From assembly GCA_030446775.1 (NCBI GenBank), contig JAUJMQ010000008.1, positions 1 to 53,780 on the forward strand: a DNA stretch of 53,780 bases. The letters are read 5' to 3'. Shown here one piece after another: positions 18,256 through 28,620 of this stretch. Position 1 is the stretch's first letter. Each line of letters starts with the position of its first letter. Under the pieces are notes generated by a model, which did not search any database, was not told the DNA's origin, and saw nothing but the letters and a program-made list of their open reading frames with translations. The translations under genes were made by a program, and so were the position numbers. This DNA comes from Egibacteraceae bacterium (lineage in GTDB: Bacteria > Actinomycetota > Nitriliruptoria > Euzebyales > Egibacteraceae).

Positions 18256-19032
18256 AGGTAGCTGCGACGGTACAGGGTCCGGGTCATCGTCGTTCTCCAG
18301 GTCGGTTGTCGTCACGAAGCCGATCTCGACGACAGCCGGGGGCCGCGGGTGCCGACGTCATTGTCGTTTCGGCCGACCACAGCGCCCGACCGCGAGCGTT
18401 TTCCCCGTCAGGACCAGCCGCCCGCAGGTCGAGCAGCGGCCCAGCCCGGCCAGCAGCCGACCATGAGCACGCCGGCAGCGCTCGCATTCGACGCATGGAC
18501 GCCGACGCCGAACCCGGTCAGGTGACCGCCCGCGTCGTCACCCCGCGGCGCGTACCTGCACCGTCGCCGAGTCACCGACGGCTGCGCTCGGCGACGAGCA
18601 CCCCAGGCGCCGCCTCCCAGCGGGCAGGCCGATCACCTTGGGGACGACGAGGACGGCGACGATGCCCGCCACGATGGCGACGGCAAGCGTGACGTACGCG
18701 TCGGATCATCGTCCCGCCGCCAGGTCCGGTCGTCCGGGAAGCCAGCACGTAGCCGGCCAGGTGTGACGTGCCACCAGCAGGGCCGTCATCGCGCCGAACG
18801 TTTTCCTCGTCCCAGCCCCCCGCGCCCGAGCAGGGCCCGGCGACAGCAGCCGTAGACGAGGCCCGCGACCTCGATCAGGGGCCGACACCGGCAGCAGTCA
18901 GCACGACCGTGCCCAGCAGGCCCGCGACCAGTCGACGAGCGCCACGGCGACCACCACCAGCGCAACCAGCGGCAGGCCGATCACCTGTCGACGAAGACCC
19001 GACGGACCGCCACGTGTCCGGCTGCGTCGCGC

Positions 19033-21064
19033 GTGCCAGCCACCAGTTGCGTCCACGACGGGAGTTCGCGTGCAAAGAACCGTACGGCTGCCTTGTTGAC
19101 CATGTTCGTCCTCGCTCTGATCGTCCCCGCCCCCCTTCCGGCCGCCGCCCATGCCGAGGACCAGGGCGCCGACCACGACCCCTACCACGGGGCCGAGCCG
19201 GCGACCGACTCCAGCAAGAACATGCGCCTGCTGGCGCATCGTCAGAAGGGCTGGACCGCCCGTGTCCGTCTCCTAAGGGACCTGGCCCCCCAGGGCAACC
19301 GCGTCTACATGGGCAACTACGAGGGCTTCCAGATCATCGACGTCTCCAGCCCCACCGACCCGGAGGTCCTGGCGGACTTCGTGTGCCCGGCAGCCCAGAA
19401 CGACGTCTCGATCTACCGCAACCTGCTGTTCACCTCGGTGGACCGGCCCCAGACCGGACCGAACTGCGGGGCGACGGACATCGAGGACCCGGCTGACGTC
19501 GACGCCGTCGGCAGCGAGGCGGGTTGGGAGGGCGTCCGCATCTTCGACGTGAGCGACCCGCGCAACCCCGTGCAGGTCGGTGCCGTCGCGACCGACTGCG
19601 GCTCGCACACCCACACGCTGGTCCCTGACCGCCGCAGGGGTCGGGTGCTGATCTACGTGTCGTCCTACTCCAGCACACCGTCGACGTTCGGCACGAGTGC
19701 GTTCGGCAACACCTGCGGTTCCACGGTGGCCGGCGAGAACATGCAGCTCGACCAGATCTCGATCGTCGAGGTGCCGCTGGACGACCCGGCGTCCGCGTCG
19801 GTCGTCAACGAGCCGACCCTGGACTTCGAGCCGTACTTCGGCATCGACAACGACCCGGCGACCGACCCGTACACGGGCTTCCGCGGCGGCAACGGGTGCC
19901 ACGACATCGGTGTGTTCCTCGAGCTGGACCGCGCCGCCGGCGCGTGCTCGGGTGAGGGCGTGATCCTGGACATCAGCGACCGCGAGAACCCTGGTCATCG
20001 TCGACGTCCAGGACGCCGAGCGGGTGGAGTTCTACCACTCGGGCGCGTTCGGCTGGGACGGCGAGACGGTGATCTTCGGCGACGAGGACGGCGGTGGCGG
20101 CGAGGCCAAGTGCCAGCTCGGGCAGGAGGCCCTGGGCGGCTTCTCGCTGTCCCCCTCGGACAACATCTCCGACGTCGTGGGCTTCTACAAGCTCCCGCGC
20201 GCGCAGTCGGCGACCGAGATCTGCGTCGCGCACAACTACAACTCCATCCCGGTGCAGGGCCGCAACATCCTGGCCTCGGCCTGGTACCTGGGTGGCACGT
20301 CGATGGTCAACTACACCGACCCGTCCAACCCGTTCGAGATCGGTCACTTCGACTACGAGCAGGTGCCGGGTGACGAGCTGACCTTCGGCGGTTCGTGGTC
20401 GTCGTACTGGTACGACGGCATGGTGTTCTCCAGCACGCAGCGCGGGCTGGACATCTACGCCTTCACCGACGACGCGGCCGCCGGCGCCCGTCCCGAGCAG
20501 CGCAGCAACCCCCAGACGCAGGTCCGGCTCAACCCGGCCGCCTGCACCATGACCGGCACCGAGGGCGACGACGTGATGCACGGCACCGACGGCCAGGACG
20601 TCATCTGCGGCATGGGCGGCAACGACGCGCTCTACGGCCGCGGCAGCGACGACCTGCTGCTCGGTGGTGACGGCGACGACCGGCTCTACGGTGGCGACGG
20701 CAACGACTCGCTCGCCGGCGGCGCCGGCAACGATGCGCTGCTGGGCAACCGCGGCCGGGACATCGTCTACGGCGAGGACGGCGACGACCACCTGTGGGGA
20801 GGTCGCTTCCACGACCTGCTCGTCGGCGGCGCGGGTGACGACGACCTGCGCGGCAACTCCGGCGAGGACTCGCTGCACGGCGGCGAGGGCTCGGACACCG
20901 TGTACGGCGACCCGGGCGACGACCAGCTGTTCGGCGACGACGGCGACGACCTGCTGCACGGCAGCCAGGGCGCCGACACCCACGACGGCGACGACGGCGA
21001 CGACCGCTGCAACGGCGCCGCCGGCAGCGACAGCGCCGAGGAGTGCGAGCGCACCTCAACATAG
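19033..21064 (+). CDS. Secreted LVIVD-repeat protein with C-terminal RTX calcium-binding repeats, one frameshift
   Basis: About 677 residues. A basic N-terminus and hydrophobic core (ALLTMFVLALIVPAPLP) ending AHA|ED is a Sec signal peptide. The body carries LVIVD-type beta-propeller units: GNYEGFQIIDVSSPTDPEVL, GVRIFDVSDPRNPVQVG, STEICVAHNY-like and GGTSMVNYTDPSNPFEIG. From about residue 510 follow hemolysin-type nonapeptides (GGNDALYGRGSDD, GGDGDDRLYGGDG, and more), about 12 turns of a Ca2+ beta-roll. The frame breaks near 19990 (ENP then VIVDVQDAERVEFY). The GTG start at 19033 is uncertain; no good ribosome site is visible. Segment 19240-19290 (KGWTARVRLLRD) departs from the expected repeat and may hide a double indel. 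Probably exported and cell-surface or matrix associated. Confidence 0.78.
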
Positions 21065-21585
21065 AGCAGCTGGTGTTCCGGGCGGCGTTGAGCGCGCTGA
21101 ACAACTCCGCAGCCAGGGGACGCGCCGAGCTGGTGCTCGAGGGCGACCAGCTCACGGTGCGGATCACGACCAACGGACTCGTGCCCGGGCAGCCGCACGC
21201 CCAGCACATCCACGGCATCGGCCGGAGCGAGTGCCCGCCGCCCAGCGCGGACACAGACGGCGACGGCATCGTCAGCACCCCCGAGGGGCAGCCGTTCTAC
21301 GGCCCGATCCTGGTCTCGCTGACCACCACCGGCGACACCTCTCCCGACAGCGCGCTGGCGATCGAGCGGTTCCCGGTCGCATCCGAGGAGGGCCTCGTCG
21401 ACTACGAGCGCACCTTCACGGTCGACGAGTCGGTCGCCGACGACCTCGCCAGGCTGCAGATCGTGCAGCACGGCATCGACGTCAACGGCAACGGCATGTA
21501 CGACTTCTCGGCCGGCCCGAGCCCCTTGGACCCGGACCTTCCGCTGGAGGCGACCGCGCCGGCGACCTGCGGCACGATCGACTGA
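21043..21585 (+). CDS. CHRD-like domain protein lacking a visible signal peptide
   Basis: 180 residues from GTG 21043, overlapping the end of the RTX gene by 22 nt. FRAALSALNNSAARGRAELV and HAQHIHG (about residue 53) are typical of CHRD-domain proteins, which are normally secreted. An EF-hand-like loop DTDGDGIVSTPEG follows. Family members carry an N-terminal signal, but here the domain begins at residue 10. Either it is really the C-terminal domain of the RTX protein, joined after one indel near 21060, or the 5' end has been lost. The fusion would give it the RTX protein's signal peptide. Confidence 0.68.
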   Translation: MRAHLNIEQLVFRAALSALNNSAARGRAELVLEGDQLTVRITTNGLVPGQPHAQHIHGIGRSECPPPSADTDGDGIVSTPEGQPFYGPILVSLTTTGDTSPDSALAIERFPVASEEGLVDYERTFTVDESVADDLARLQIVQHGIDVNGNGMYDFSAGPSPLDPDLPLEATAPATCGTID

Positions 21586-21591
21586 CCCACG

Positions 21592-21610
21592 GCGGCTGCT
21601 GGACAGCCGC
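21592..21610 (+). terminator. Stem-loop after CHRD gene
   Basis: GCGGCTG (21592-21598) pairs with CAGCCGC (21604-21610) with a 5-nt loop, 7 bp past the stop codon. No T-tract. Confidence 0.4.
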
Positions 21611-21619
21611 GGCACGACG

Positions 21620-21649
21620 GCGAGGGCCTCATGAGACTGGGGCCCTCGC
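21620..21649 (+). terminator. Second, stronger stem-loop after CHRD gene
   Basis: GCGAGGGCC (21620-21628) pairs with GGCCCTCGC (21641-21649), a 9-bp GC stem with a 12-nt loop. With the hairpin just upstream it forms a tandem terminator, ending the secreted-protein unit before the HD-GYP gene. Confidence 0.55.
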
Positions 21650-21788
21650 TGCTGCCGGGGCACGGCGGCACAGGCGGCGACGCGTTCGCGAGACCGCTAC
21701 CAGCCAGACGAGCGCGGCCAGTCCACCTTCGGCTACGCTTGCGCGCGGCGCCGCAGGTGCCGGACCGCCCCGAACCCGATGGGGAGCC

Positions 21789-24042
21789 GTGGGGCTCGAA
21801 GTCGTCGACCCGTCCCAGCGCTGGGTGCGTCGCCCGGTGCTCAGCCTGCTCGTCCGGGCGGCCGTGTTCATGCTGCCCGTGGCCGCGGCCGTCGCAGTGG
21901 CGTCGGCGCTGTCACGGGCGTTGCCCCAGCCGTTCGACACGCTGTCCACGGTCGGTTGGTGGTTGTCGCTGGCATGCGCCTCGACGCTGGTGCTGCTGGC
22001 GCTGGAGCGGCTCGCGCGCAGCTTCCTGCCGCTGGCGTCACTGCTGGACCTGTCGCTGCTGTTCCCGGCCCGCGCGCCCCGCCGCGCGGCCGTCGCCCGC
22101 AAGGTCGGCACCGTGCACCGGCTGGAGGAGCGCCTGGCGGAAGCCCGCGCCCACGGCGTCTCCGACGACGCCTCGCGGGCTGCCGAGACGATCCTGACGC
22201 TCGTGGCCGCGCTGCAGCTGCACGACCGGAGGACGCGAGGGCATGCCGAGCGGGTGCGGCTGTTCACCGACCTGCTCGCCGAGGAGATGGGACTCGCCGA
22301 GGGCGACCGCGACCGCCTGCGGTGGGCGGCGCTGCTGCACGACATCGGCAAGCTCGCCGTGCGGGCGGAGCTGCTCAACAAGCCCGACGACCTCACCGAC
22401 GAGGACTGGCGGGAGCTTCGCCACCATCCCGAGGCCGGCGCGCGCTACTGCGGCGCCTTGCTGGAGTGGCTCGGACCGTGGGGCGACGCGATCGCCCAGC
22501 ACCACGAGCGCTGGGACGGTCAGGGCTACCCGCACGGGCTGGCTGGCGAGGACATCAGCCTGGGCGCCCGAATCGTCGCGGTGCCCGACGCCTACGAAGT
22601 CATGACCGGCGCCCGGCCCTACACGACCGCGATGTCGGCGCAGGCGGCCCGTGACGAGCTCGCCCGGGCGGCCGGGACGCAGTTCGACCCCGCGGTGGTG
22701 CGGGCGTTCCTCAACCTGTCGATCCGCCGCCTGCGCTGGCTGATGGGGCCGGCCGCGTGGGTGGCGTCGCTGCCGTTCATCACCAGGCCGGCGGGGCTCA
22801 CGCCCGCGAGCACCCCCGTGGCGACGACGGCGGTGTCCATGGTCGCGGTCGTCGCCGGCCCCGGGCTGACCCCCGCGGTGCGCCCCGAGCGCGCGCGCGC
22901 CGGCGGGCCGGGCGGCGTCGGCGGGGGCGGCGCGGGCGCGGGGACAGCGAAACCGTGCGCCCGGACCCGGCGGCGGAGCCCTCGGAGTCGTCGCGCGCCG
23001 GCGGTCGACCAACGGCCGTCCGTCCGGCGGCGACATCGCGCTCGGGGGACGGCCGGAAGCGACCGCGACGGGGCCGGGCGCCGTCGCGCAGGGCGGCGGC
23101 GCGAGCCGCCCCGGCGCAACCGGGGGCTCGGGTGAGGGCGGCGGCCGGGGCGACGACGGCGGCCGGGACGGGGACAACAGCGGCGCCGGCGGCGGTGACG
23201 GCGACAGCAGTGGCCCCGGTGACGGTGGCGGCGACGGCGGCGGCAACGACGGCGGTGGCAACGACGGACCCGGCGACGGGGGCGACGACGGTGACGGTGG
23301 CGGCGGCAACGGCGGCGGCGGCAACGACGGACCCGGCGACGGGGGCGACGACGGTGGCGGCGGCAACGACGACGGCGGCAACGACGGCGGCGGCACGGGG
23401 GGACGACGACGGGGGCGGCAACGACGACGGCGAGAAGCGCCGACCGCCCCAGCCCCGCAACGACCGCGTCCGTGTCGGCGTCGGGGCGTCGATCGACATC
23501 GCGGTGCTGTCCAACGACCGCGCCCGCGACGGACGTCTGGACCCCTCCACCGTCGCGATCGCCCAGAACCCGAGCCTCGGTGTGGCCGTCGCGTCGGGGG
23601 CGGCACGGTGCGCTACACCGCGCCTGCGGTCGCTTCCGACGACGACGACCGCTTCAGCTACCGCGTGTGCGACGACGCGGCCCAGCCCATGTGCGCGACC
23701 GCCAGCGTCCGTGTCCGGCTCGATCTGCCGGTCGACAAGAAGCCGAAGGCCCGCAACGACAACGCCGTCCTCGCCGAGGGCCAGGCCAGCGTGGTGGTCG
23801 GCGTCCTGGCAAACGACGTCGACGACGGCGGGCTCGACCCGTCGTCGGTGCGGGTGGTCCGCGACGTCGACCCTGACGAGGGCAGCGTCGCCATCCTGGC
23901 CGGCGGGGTGATCGCCTACACGCGGGGCCCGTCACGGGCGAAGAAGGTCCGCTTCGACTACGAGGTGTGCGAGGCGCAGGCCCCCGTGGAGTGCGACGAC
24001 GCGAAGGTCAAGATCCGCATCGAGGGCCGGCGGGGCGACTGA
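21789..24042 (+). CDS. Membrane HD-GYP phosphodiesterase joined to extracytoplasmic Ig/cadherin-like domains, frameshifted
   Basis: GTG 21789 starts two membrane helices (LLVRAAVFMLPVAAAVAVAS; WWLSLACASTLVLLALERL), then an HD-GYP domain: RGHAERVRLFTDLL, LLHDIGKL (HD), HHPEAGARYC, QHHERWDGQGYPHG (GYP) and ISLGARIVAVPDAYEVM. HD-GYP proteins hydrolyse cyclic-di-GMP or related nucleotides. After a third hydrophobic segment (TPVATTAVSMVAVVAGPG) the frame shifts near 22950 and again near 23130, 23400 and 23600. These give a Gly/Asp/Asn-rich linker and two beta modules (DRVRVGVGASIDIAVLSNDR; PKARNDNAVLAEGQ with VLANDVDDGGLDPSSV) of the tandem-95/cadherin-like type. No stop-start arrangement separates the parts, so one protein of about 750 residues is my reading. 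Confidence 0.7.
23150..23430 (+). repeat. Low-complexity Gly/Asp/Asn-coding repeat
   Basis: GC-rich repeats encode GGGNDGG and GNDGPGDGGDDG units; the GNDGPGD block recurs at 23257 and 23320, exactly 63 bp (21 codons) apart, so the repeat stays in frame. It forms the linker of the HD-GYP protein and is a likely site for both real slippage and sequencing error. Confidence 0.75.
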
Positions 24043-24056
24043 CGCCCGGCGCCATA

Positions 24057-24113
24057 GGACGCACCTCGAACGCCGGGCGGCTTACGTGCGATGACTCCCT
24101 CCGGGAGACACGC
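24057..24113 (-). repeat. Dispersed hairpin-plus-core repeat, copy C
   Basis: On the minus strand: TGTCTCCCGGAGGGAGTC (5-bp-arm hairpin CTCCC/GGGAG), then AAGCCGCCCGGCGT, then GAGGTGCGTCC. It matches the 46948 and 47007 copies at nearly every position. Lies about 14 nt beyond the der stop, so the hairpin could terminate the der operon. Confidence 0.8.
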
Positions 24114-24126
24114 CCCGAGAGGCCGG

Positions 24127-25580
24127 TCAGCGGCGGCGAGCCGTCCGCGAGCCCGAGCGGCCGGTCGGCGAGCCGTCGCGGTCCTCCCAGCGGGTGCGGA
24201 CCCGGAAGCCGAGATCGATCGGCGTCCCGGCGAACCCGAACGACTCGCGCAGCCGGCGTTCGAGGTAGCGCAGGTACCCGGGGCTCAGCTCGCCGGTGGT
24301 GAACACGCGGAACGTCGGTGGCCCCACCGCAACCTGGGTGGCGTAGCGCAGCCGCACCGACCGCCCCCGTGCAGTGGCGGCGCGGTCGCCGCGACGGCGT
24401 CGGCCAGCCACTCGTTGAGCCTCGCGGTCGGGATCCGCCGCTGCCACTCCGCGAGGACGTCGTCCACGGCGGGCAGCAGCTTGTCGACCCCGCGGCCCGT
24501 GGTCGCCGAAGTCCGGACCACCGGCGGGTCGGGGAGGAAGTGCAGCAGCCGGTCGCGTTCGCGGTCCACCCACTCGCGGCGGTACTCGTCGAGCAGGTCC
24601 CACTTGTTGAACACGAGGACGACGCCCCGGCCGGCGTCGAGAATCTGGCGGGCGAGCTTCTGCTCCTGCTCGCTGACCTCCTCGGCGGCGTCGACGACGA
24701 GCAGCGCCACGGCGGCGGACTCCATCGCCTGCACGGTGCGCACCGTGCTGTAGTACTCGGTCGGCTCCCCGCGGCGCAGCTTGCGTCGCAACCCCGCCGT
24801 GTCGACGAAGCGGTACGCGCGCCCGTCCACCGCGACGACGGTGTCGACGGCGTCGCGGGTCGTGCCGGGCCGGTCGTCGACGATCGTCCGCTCCTCGCCG
24901 AGCAGGCGGTTGAACAGCGATGACTTGCCGACGTTCGGGCGGCCGATGAGCGCCACGCCGGGGATCTGCGCCGGCCGCTTCCCCGGCTCGCGGTCGAGCG
25001 CTCCCAGGTCGCGGAGACGGTCGTGGACCTCGTCGAGCAGGTCGCCCGACCCCCGGCCGTGCTGGGCGCTCACCGGCAGCGGGTCGCCGAGGCCCAGCGA
25101 GTACAGCTGGGCGAGGTCGGCGGCGGGCTGCCTGGCTGCCGAGCTCGTCGACCTTGTTGGCGACGAGCACGACCGGCACCCCGGCGCCGCGCAGCCAGCC
25201 GGCGGCGGCGGCATCCTCCTCGGTCACCCCGACGGTCGCGTCGACCACGAACAGCACGAGGTCGGCGCCCCGCGTCGCGAGCTCCGCCTGCGCCGACACC
25301 GCCTCGTCGTAGGCGGCCTCGTCCCGCGCCCAGCCGGGGTCCAGCCGCCGGTGTCGACGAGCGCCAGCCGCCGCCCCCGCCACTGCACCTCGTGGACGGT
25401 GCGGTCCCGGGTGACGCCCGGCTTCTCCTGGACGATCGCGTCGCGTCGCCCCGCGAGCCGGTTCACCAGCGTCGACTTGCCGACATTGGGCCGGCCGACC
25501 ACCGCGACGGTGGCGAGCTCCGGGTCCAGGATCCGGCCGACCCCGCCGGCCGCGGGGACGTTCCTGCGCCGCGGGCTCAC
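24127..25580 (-). CDS. der: Ribosome assembly GTPase Der (EngA), about three frameshifts
   Basis: About 484 residues. Double GTPase needed for 50S subunit maturation, essential in most bacteria. First G domain: [24 protein letters not shown], then after a break near 25345 [17 protein letters not shown] and VANKVDEL. After a break near 25135, second G domain: [35 protein letters not shown]. After a break near 24365 the KH-like C-terminal domain ([18 protein letters not shown]) ends in a basic tail. GTG 25580 overlaps the cmk stop (GTGA). Three breaks in an essential gene with all motifs intact strongly suggest sequence errors. Last gene of the scpA-der operon. Confidence 0.92.
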
Positions 25581-26224
25581 GTGCGCTGCCCCGCCGCGGA
25601 CAGCGCCAGCCGGACGAGCTCGTCGACGATCTCGGGGACGCCTCTGCCGGTGGTGTCGACCTCGACGGCGCCGCCCGAGGGGACCATCTGGCGGGCGTCG
25701 AGGCGGTCGCGGCGGCTGATGTCGGCGGCGTGCGCCGCGACCGCCGCCGCATCGGGGACTCCCCGCTGCGCGGCCCGCCGGACCGCCCGCTCCTGCGGCG
25801 AGGCGGTCAGCCACACCTTCAGGTCGGCGTCGGGCACGACGACGGTGCCGGCGTCACGGCCCTCGACGACGGCGCCGGCGTCGCCCACCTCGGCGCGCTG
25901 CAGCGGCAGCAGCGCACGGCGCACGGCGGGGTGCGCGGCGACCGTGGACACCGCGGCCGTGACCAGCGGCCCCCGGATCTCGTCCTCGACGTCGCGACCG
26001 TCCAGCATGGTGCGCCCGGCGCGCCGCTCGATGCGGGCGCCGGAGACGGCGGCCTCTGCCGCGGCGGCGTCGGAGGGATCGGCGCCCGCCCGCAGGACCG
26101 CCAGCGTGGCGGCCCGGTAGTACGCCCCGGTGTCGACGTGGACGACCCCCAGCCGGGCCGCGAGCGCGGCGGCCACCGTCGACTTGCCCGACCCTGCGGG
26201 GCCATCGATCGTGACGACGGTCAT
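25577..26224 (-). CDS. cmk: Cytidylate kinase
   Basis: 215 residues, intact. Phosphorylates CMP/dCMP with ATP. P-loop [11 protein letters not shown] at residues 6-16, [28 protein letters not shown] and the LID segment RRDRLDARQ are all in place. ATG 26224 overlaps the aroA stop (ATGA) and its stop overlaps the der start (GTGA). Confidence 0.95.
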   Translation of the reverse strand: MTVVTIDGPAGSGKSTVAAALAARLGVVHVDTGAYYRAATLAVLRAGADPSDAAAAEAAVSGARIERRAGRTMLDGRDVEDEIRGPLVTAAVSTVAAHPAVRRALLPLQRAEVGDAGAVVEGRDAGTVVVPDADLKVWLTASPQERAVRRAAQRGVPDAAAVAAHAADISRRDRLDARQMVPSGGAVEVDTTGRGVPEIVDELVRLALSAAGQRT

Positions 26225-27524
26225 CGGGGGGCACGCTCCCAGCGGCCGCCAAGGGCGGACAGGTCGGACAGGAAGGTCGGATAGCTCGTGGCGACCGCCG
26301 CGAAGCCGGCGATCGTGACGGGCGCGTCGGCGGCGAGCGCGGCGACCGCGGCCGCCATCGCGACGCGGTGGTCGCCGCCGCTGTCCACCGTACCTCCCCC
26401 AGTCGCGCGCCACCCTTGACGGCGAACCCGTCCGCGGACGTTTCGACCCGCGCTCCCAGGGCCCCCAGCATCCGGGCGATGCCGTCGATCCGGTCAGACT
26501 CCTTCACCCGCAGCTCGGCGGCGTCGCGCACGACCAGACCGCCGCCCAGCGCGCCGGCGACGGCGAGCACCGGCAGCTCGTCGATGGCGCGCACGACCAG
26601 CTCGCCGTGCACGTCGCCGGCGGTCGTGGCGTCGCCGTCGACCGTGACCCACCCGACGGGCTCGCCGCTCCACTGCCCGGTCGCCTCCACGCGGACCCGG
26701 GCGCCCATGCCGGCGAGGACGTCGAGCGCGCCGGTCCGCGTCTGGTTCAGGCACAGCTGCTCGACGGTCACCCGCGCGCCGGCCAGCGCCGCGGCCGCGA
26801 CGAACCAGAACGCCGCGCTCGACGGGTCACCGGGGACGCGCAGGTCGCGGGGACGCAGGGCTCCGGGCCGCACCCAGGCGTGCGCGCCGTCGCGGCCGGC
26901 GTCGGCGCCGAGCCAGGCGAGCATCCGCTCGGTGTGGTCGCGGCTGGGACCGGGCTCGGTCACCCGCGTCGTCCCCGCCGCGCGGAGACCGGCGAGCAGC
27001 AGGCAGGACTTGACCTGCGCGCTGGCCACCGGCAGGGCGTAGTCGATCCCGTGCAGCCGCCCGCCGGTCACCACGAGCGGTGCGAAGCGGCCACCCGCCC
27101 TGCCGTCGACCCGCGCCCCCATCGCCCGCAGCGGCTGCGCGACACGGTCCATCGGCCGCCGGCGCAGCGACGCGTCGCCGGTCAGGACGCTGAGCCCGTC
27201 CACAGCGGCGCACACCCCGGCGAGCAGGCGCATCGCCGTGCCGGAGTTGCCGCAGTCCAAGACGTCGGCCGGCTCGGCGACCGGGCCGGTCACGACGGCG
27301 TCGGCCGGGCCTCCGTCGACGGTGGCGCCCATGGCCCGCACCGCCGCGACCGTCGCGCGCACGTCAGCGGAGTCGGCGGCGCCGGTCACGCGCACCGGCT
27401 CGTCGCACAGCGCCCCGAGCAGGAACGCCCGGTGCGAGATCGACTTGTCGCCCGGCATCCGCAGCCTGCCGTGCAGCGACGACCCGCCGAGCGGGTGGAC
27501 GACGACGGTGTCGGGGAACGTCAC
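26221..27524 (-). CDS. aroA: 3-phosphoshikimate 1-carboxyvinyltransferase (EPSP synthase), one frameshift
   Basis: About 434 residues. Joins shikimate-3-phosphate and PEP in chorismate synthesis. MPGDKSISHRAFLLGAL (substrate-binding Lys/Ser), DCGNSGTAMRLLAG, GDASLRRRPM, GIDYALPVASAQVKSCLLLA and AELRVKESDRI are visible. Near 26390 the frame shifts to DSGGDHRVAMAAAVAALAADAP and ends [12 protein letters not shown] with a TGA overlapping the cmk ATG, so the true 3' end is clear. GTG 27524 overlaps the tyrA stop. The single break is likely a consensus error. Confidence 0.93.
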
Positions 27525-28618
27525 AGGGGCTGCTCGAGCACTTCGTAGCCGAGCGCCTCGAGCGCGTCGCGGGCGCGCCCGGCCGGCTTGAAGCCGATGA
27601 TCGCCAGGCGCAGGGTGCCGCGCCCGCCGATCGGGGCGTGCTCGATGCCGAGGTCCTCGATGTTGACGCCGACCGACCCGACGGTGGTCGTCACCTCGGC
27701 GAGCACCCCCGGACGGTCGGGGATCGGCAGGTGCAGCTCGACGAGCGCGCCCGTGATCGTCTCCTTGCCCGGCAGCGACCGGCGCGCCGCGCGGGCGTCA
27801 CCGAGGGCGCGCCGCAGGCCGGTCTCGTCGCCGACCGCCAGCACCGACCGCAGCGCGCCGATCCGCTCGCGGTAGTCGTCGAGGACCGCGACGATCGCGT
27901 CGCGGTTCTCCGAGCAGATGTCGGTCCACAGGTCCGGGTCCGACGCGGCGACGCGGGTCGCGTCGCGGAAGCCGCCGGCGGCGAGCAGCAGCAGCCCGGC
28001 GTGCTCGGAGCGGGCGCGGTCGGCCGCCAGGTTCATCAGCGTCGTCGCCGCCAGCTGCGGCAGGTGGCTGACGACCGCGACGAGCGCGTCGTGGTGGGCG
28101 GGGTCCACCGCCAGCGGACGGGCCCCGATGCGCCCGACGAGCGAGTGCAGGCGCCGGTAGGCGTCGGGCTCGGTGTCCGCGGTCGGGGTCAGCAGGTACG
28201 TGGCGCCGGTGAACAGGTCCGCCGAGGCGTGCGCGGCGCCGGTCTCGTGCGAACCCGCCATCGGGTGCCCGCCGACGACGGACACTCCCGGCGCGGCGGC
28301 CGCCTGCAGCGCCGTCACGACGCGGGCCTTGACGCTGCTGACGTCGGTGAGCACGGCCCCGGCGCGCAGCGCCGGCCCGACCTCGGCGGCGACGGCGGGC
28401 ACCGCCGACACGGGCACGGCGAGCACGGCGACGTCGGCGTCCGCGGCGGCGGCGGCGGCGGAGCCCGCCGCTGCGGTCAGCGCGCCCCGCTCCAGCGCCG
28501 TCGCGAGCTGGGCGGGGTCGGCGTCGAAGCCGGCGACCGCGTCGACGTCGTGGAGGCGGCGCAGCGCCAGCCCGAGCGAGGCACCGATCAGCCCGGTGCC
28601 GACGATCCCGACGCGCAC
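27521..28618 (-). CDS. tyrA: Prephenate dehydrogenase with C-terminal ACT domain
   Basis: 365 residues, intact. NAD(P)-dependent oxidative decarboxylation of prephenate toward tyrosine. Rossmann GIVGTGLIGASLGLAL at the N-terminus, DVSSVKARV, GGHPMAGSHETG (the catalytic His region) and SHLPQLAATTLMN. Residues from about 285 form an ACT domain (LHLPIPDRPGVLAEVTTTVG), implying feedback control by an amino acid, probably tyrosine. GTG start chosen at 28618 because the Rossmann fold begins directly there; upstream in-frame sequence is shadow of aroH. Confidence 0.94.
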   Translation of the reverse strand: MRVGIVGTGLIGASLGLALRRLHDVDAVAGFDADPAQLATALERGALTAAAGSAAAAAADADVAVLAVPVSAVPAVAAEVGPALRAGAVLTDVSSVKARVVTALQAAAAPGVSVVGGHPMAGSHETGAAHASADLFTGATYLLTPTADTEPDAYRRLHSLVGRIGARPLAVDPAHHDALVAVVSHLPQLAATTLMNLAADRARSEHAGLLLLAAGGFRDATRVAASDPDLWTDICSENRDAIVAVLDDYRERIGALRSVLAVGDETGLRRALGDARAARRSLPGKETITGALVELHLPIPDRPGVLAEVTTTVGSVGVNIEDLGIEHAPIGGRGTLRLAIIGFKPAGRARDALEALGYEVLEQPL

Positions 28619-28620
28619 CG

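Larger units (their letters stand above)
17402..19032 (-). other. Decayed or heavily frameshifted membrane-protein region
   Basis: 1.6 kb with no intact gene I can defend. On the minus strand several fragments look like real protein: at about 18287-18180 TLYRRSYLLDAGASARRSVA then LGAPKAWFYLQTIVEKRHGH; at about 18130-18010 LAYAVGGTRPGVAGGNRALS; at 18690-18600 a hydrophobic helix VTLAVAIVAGIVAVLVVPKV; at 19000-18880 VIGLPLVALVVVAVALVDW then VAGLLGTVVLTAAGVGP. They fall in different frames with stops between. The plus-strand long frames are Arg/Thr/Pro-rich shadows. Best read as remnants of two or three small membrane proteins. Contains a diverged 450-bp duplication, listed separately. Confidence 0.45.

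Noticed and set aside
17471-18466. Rightward 331-residue protein in the decayed region
   Set aside because: Composition is Arg/Thr/Pro-rich with no recognisable domain, and the minus strand carries better protein-like fragments.
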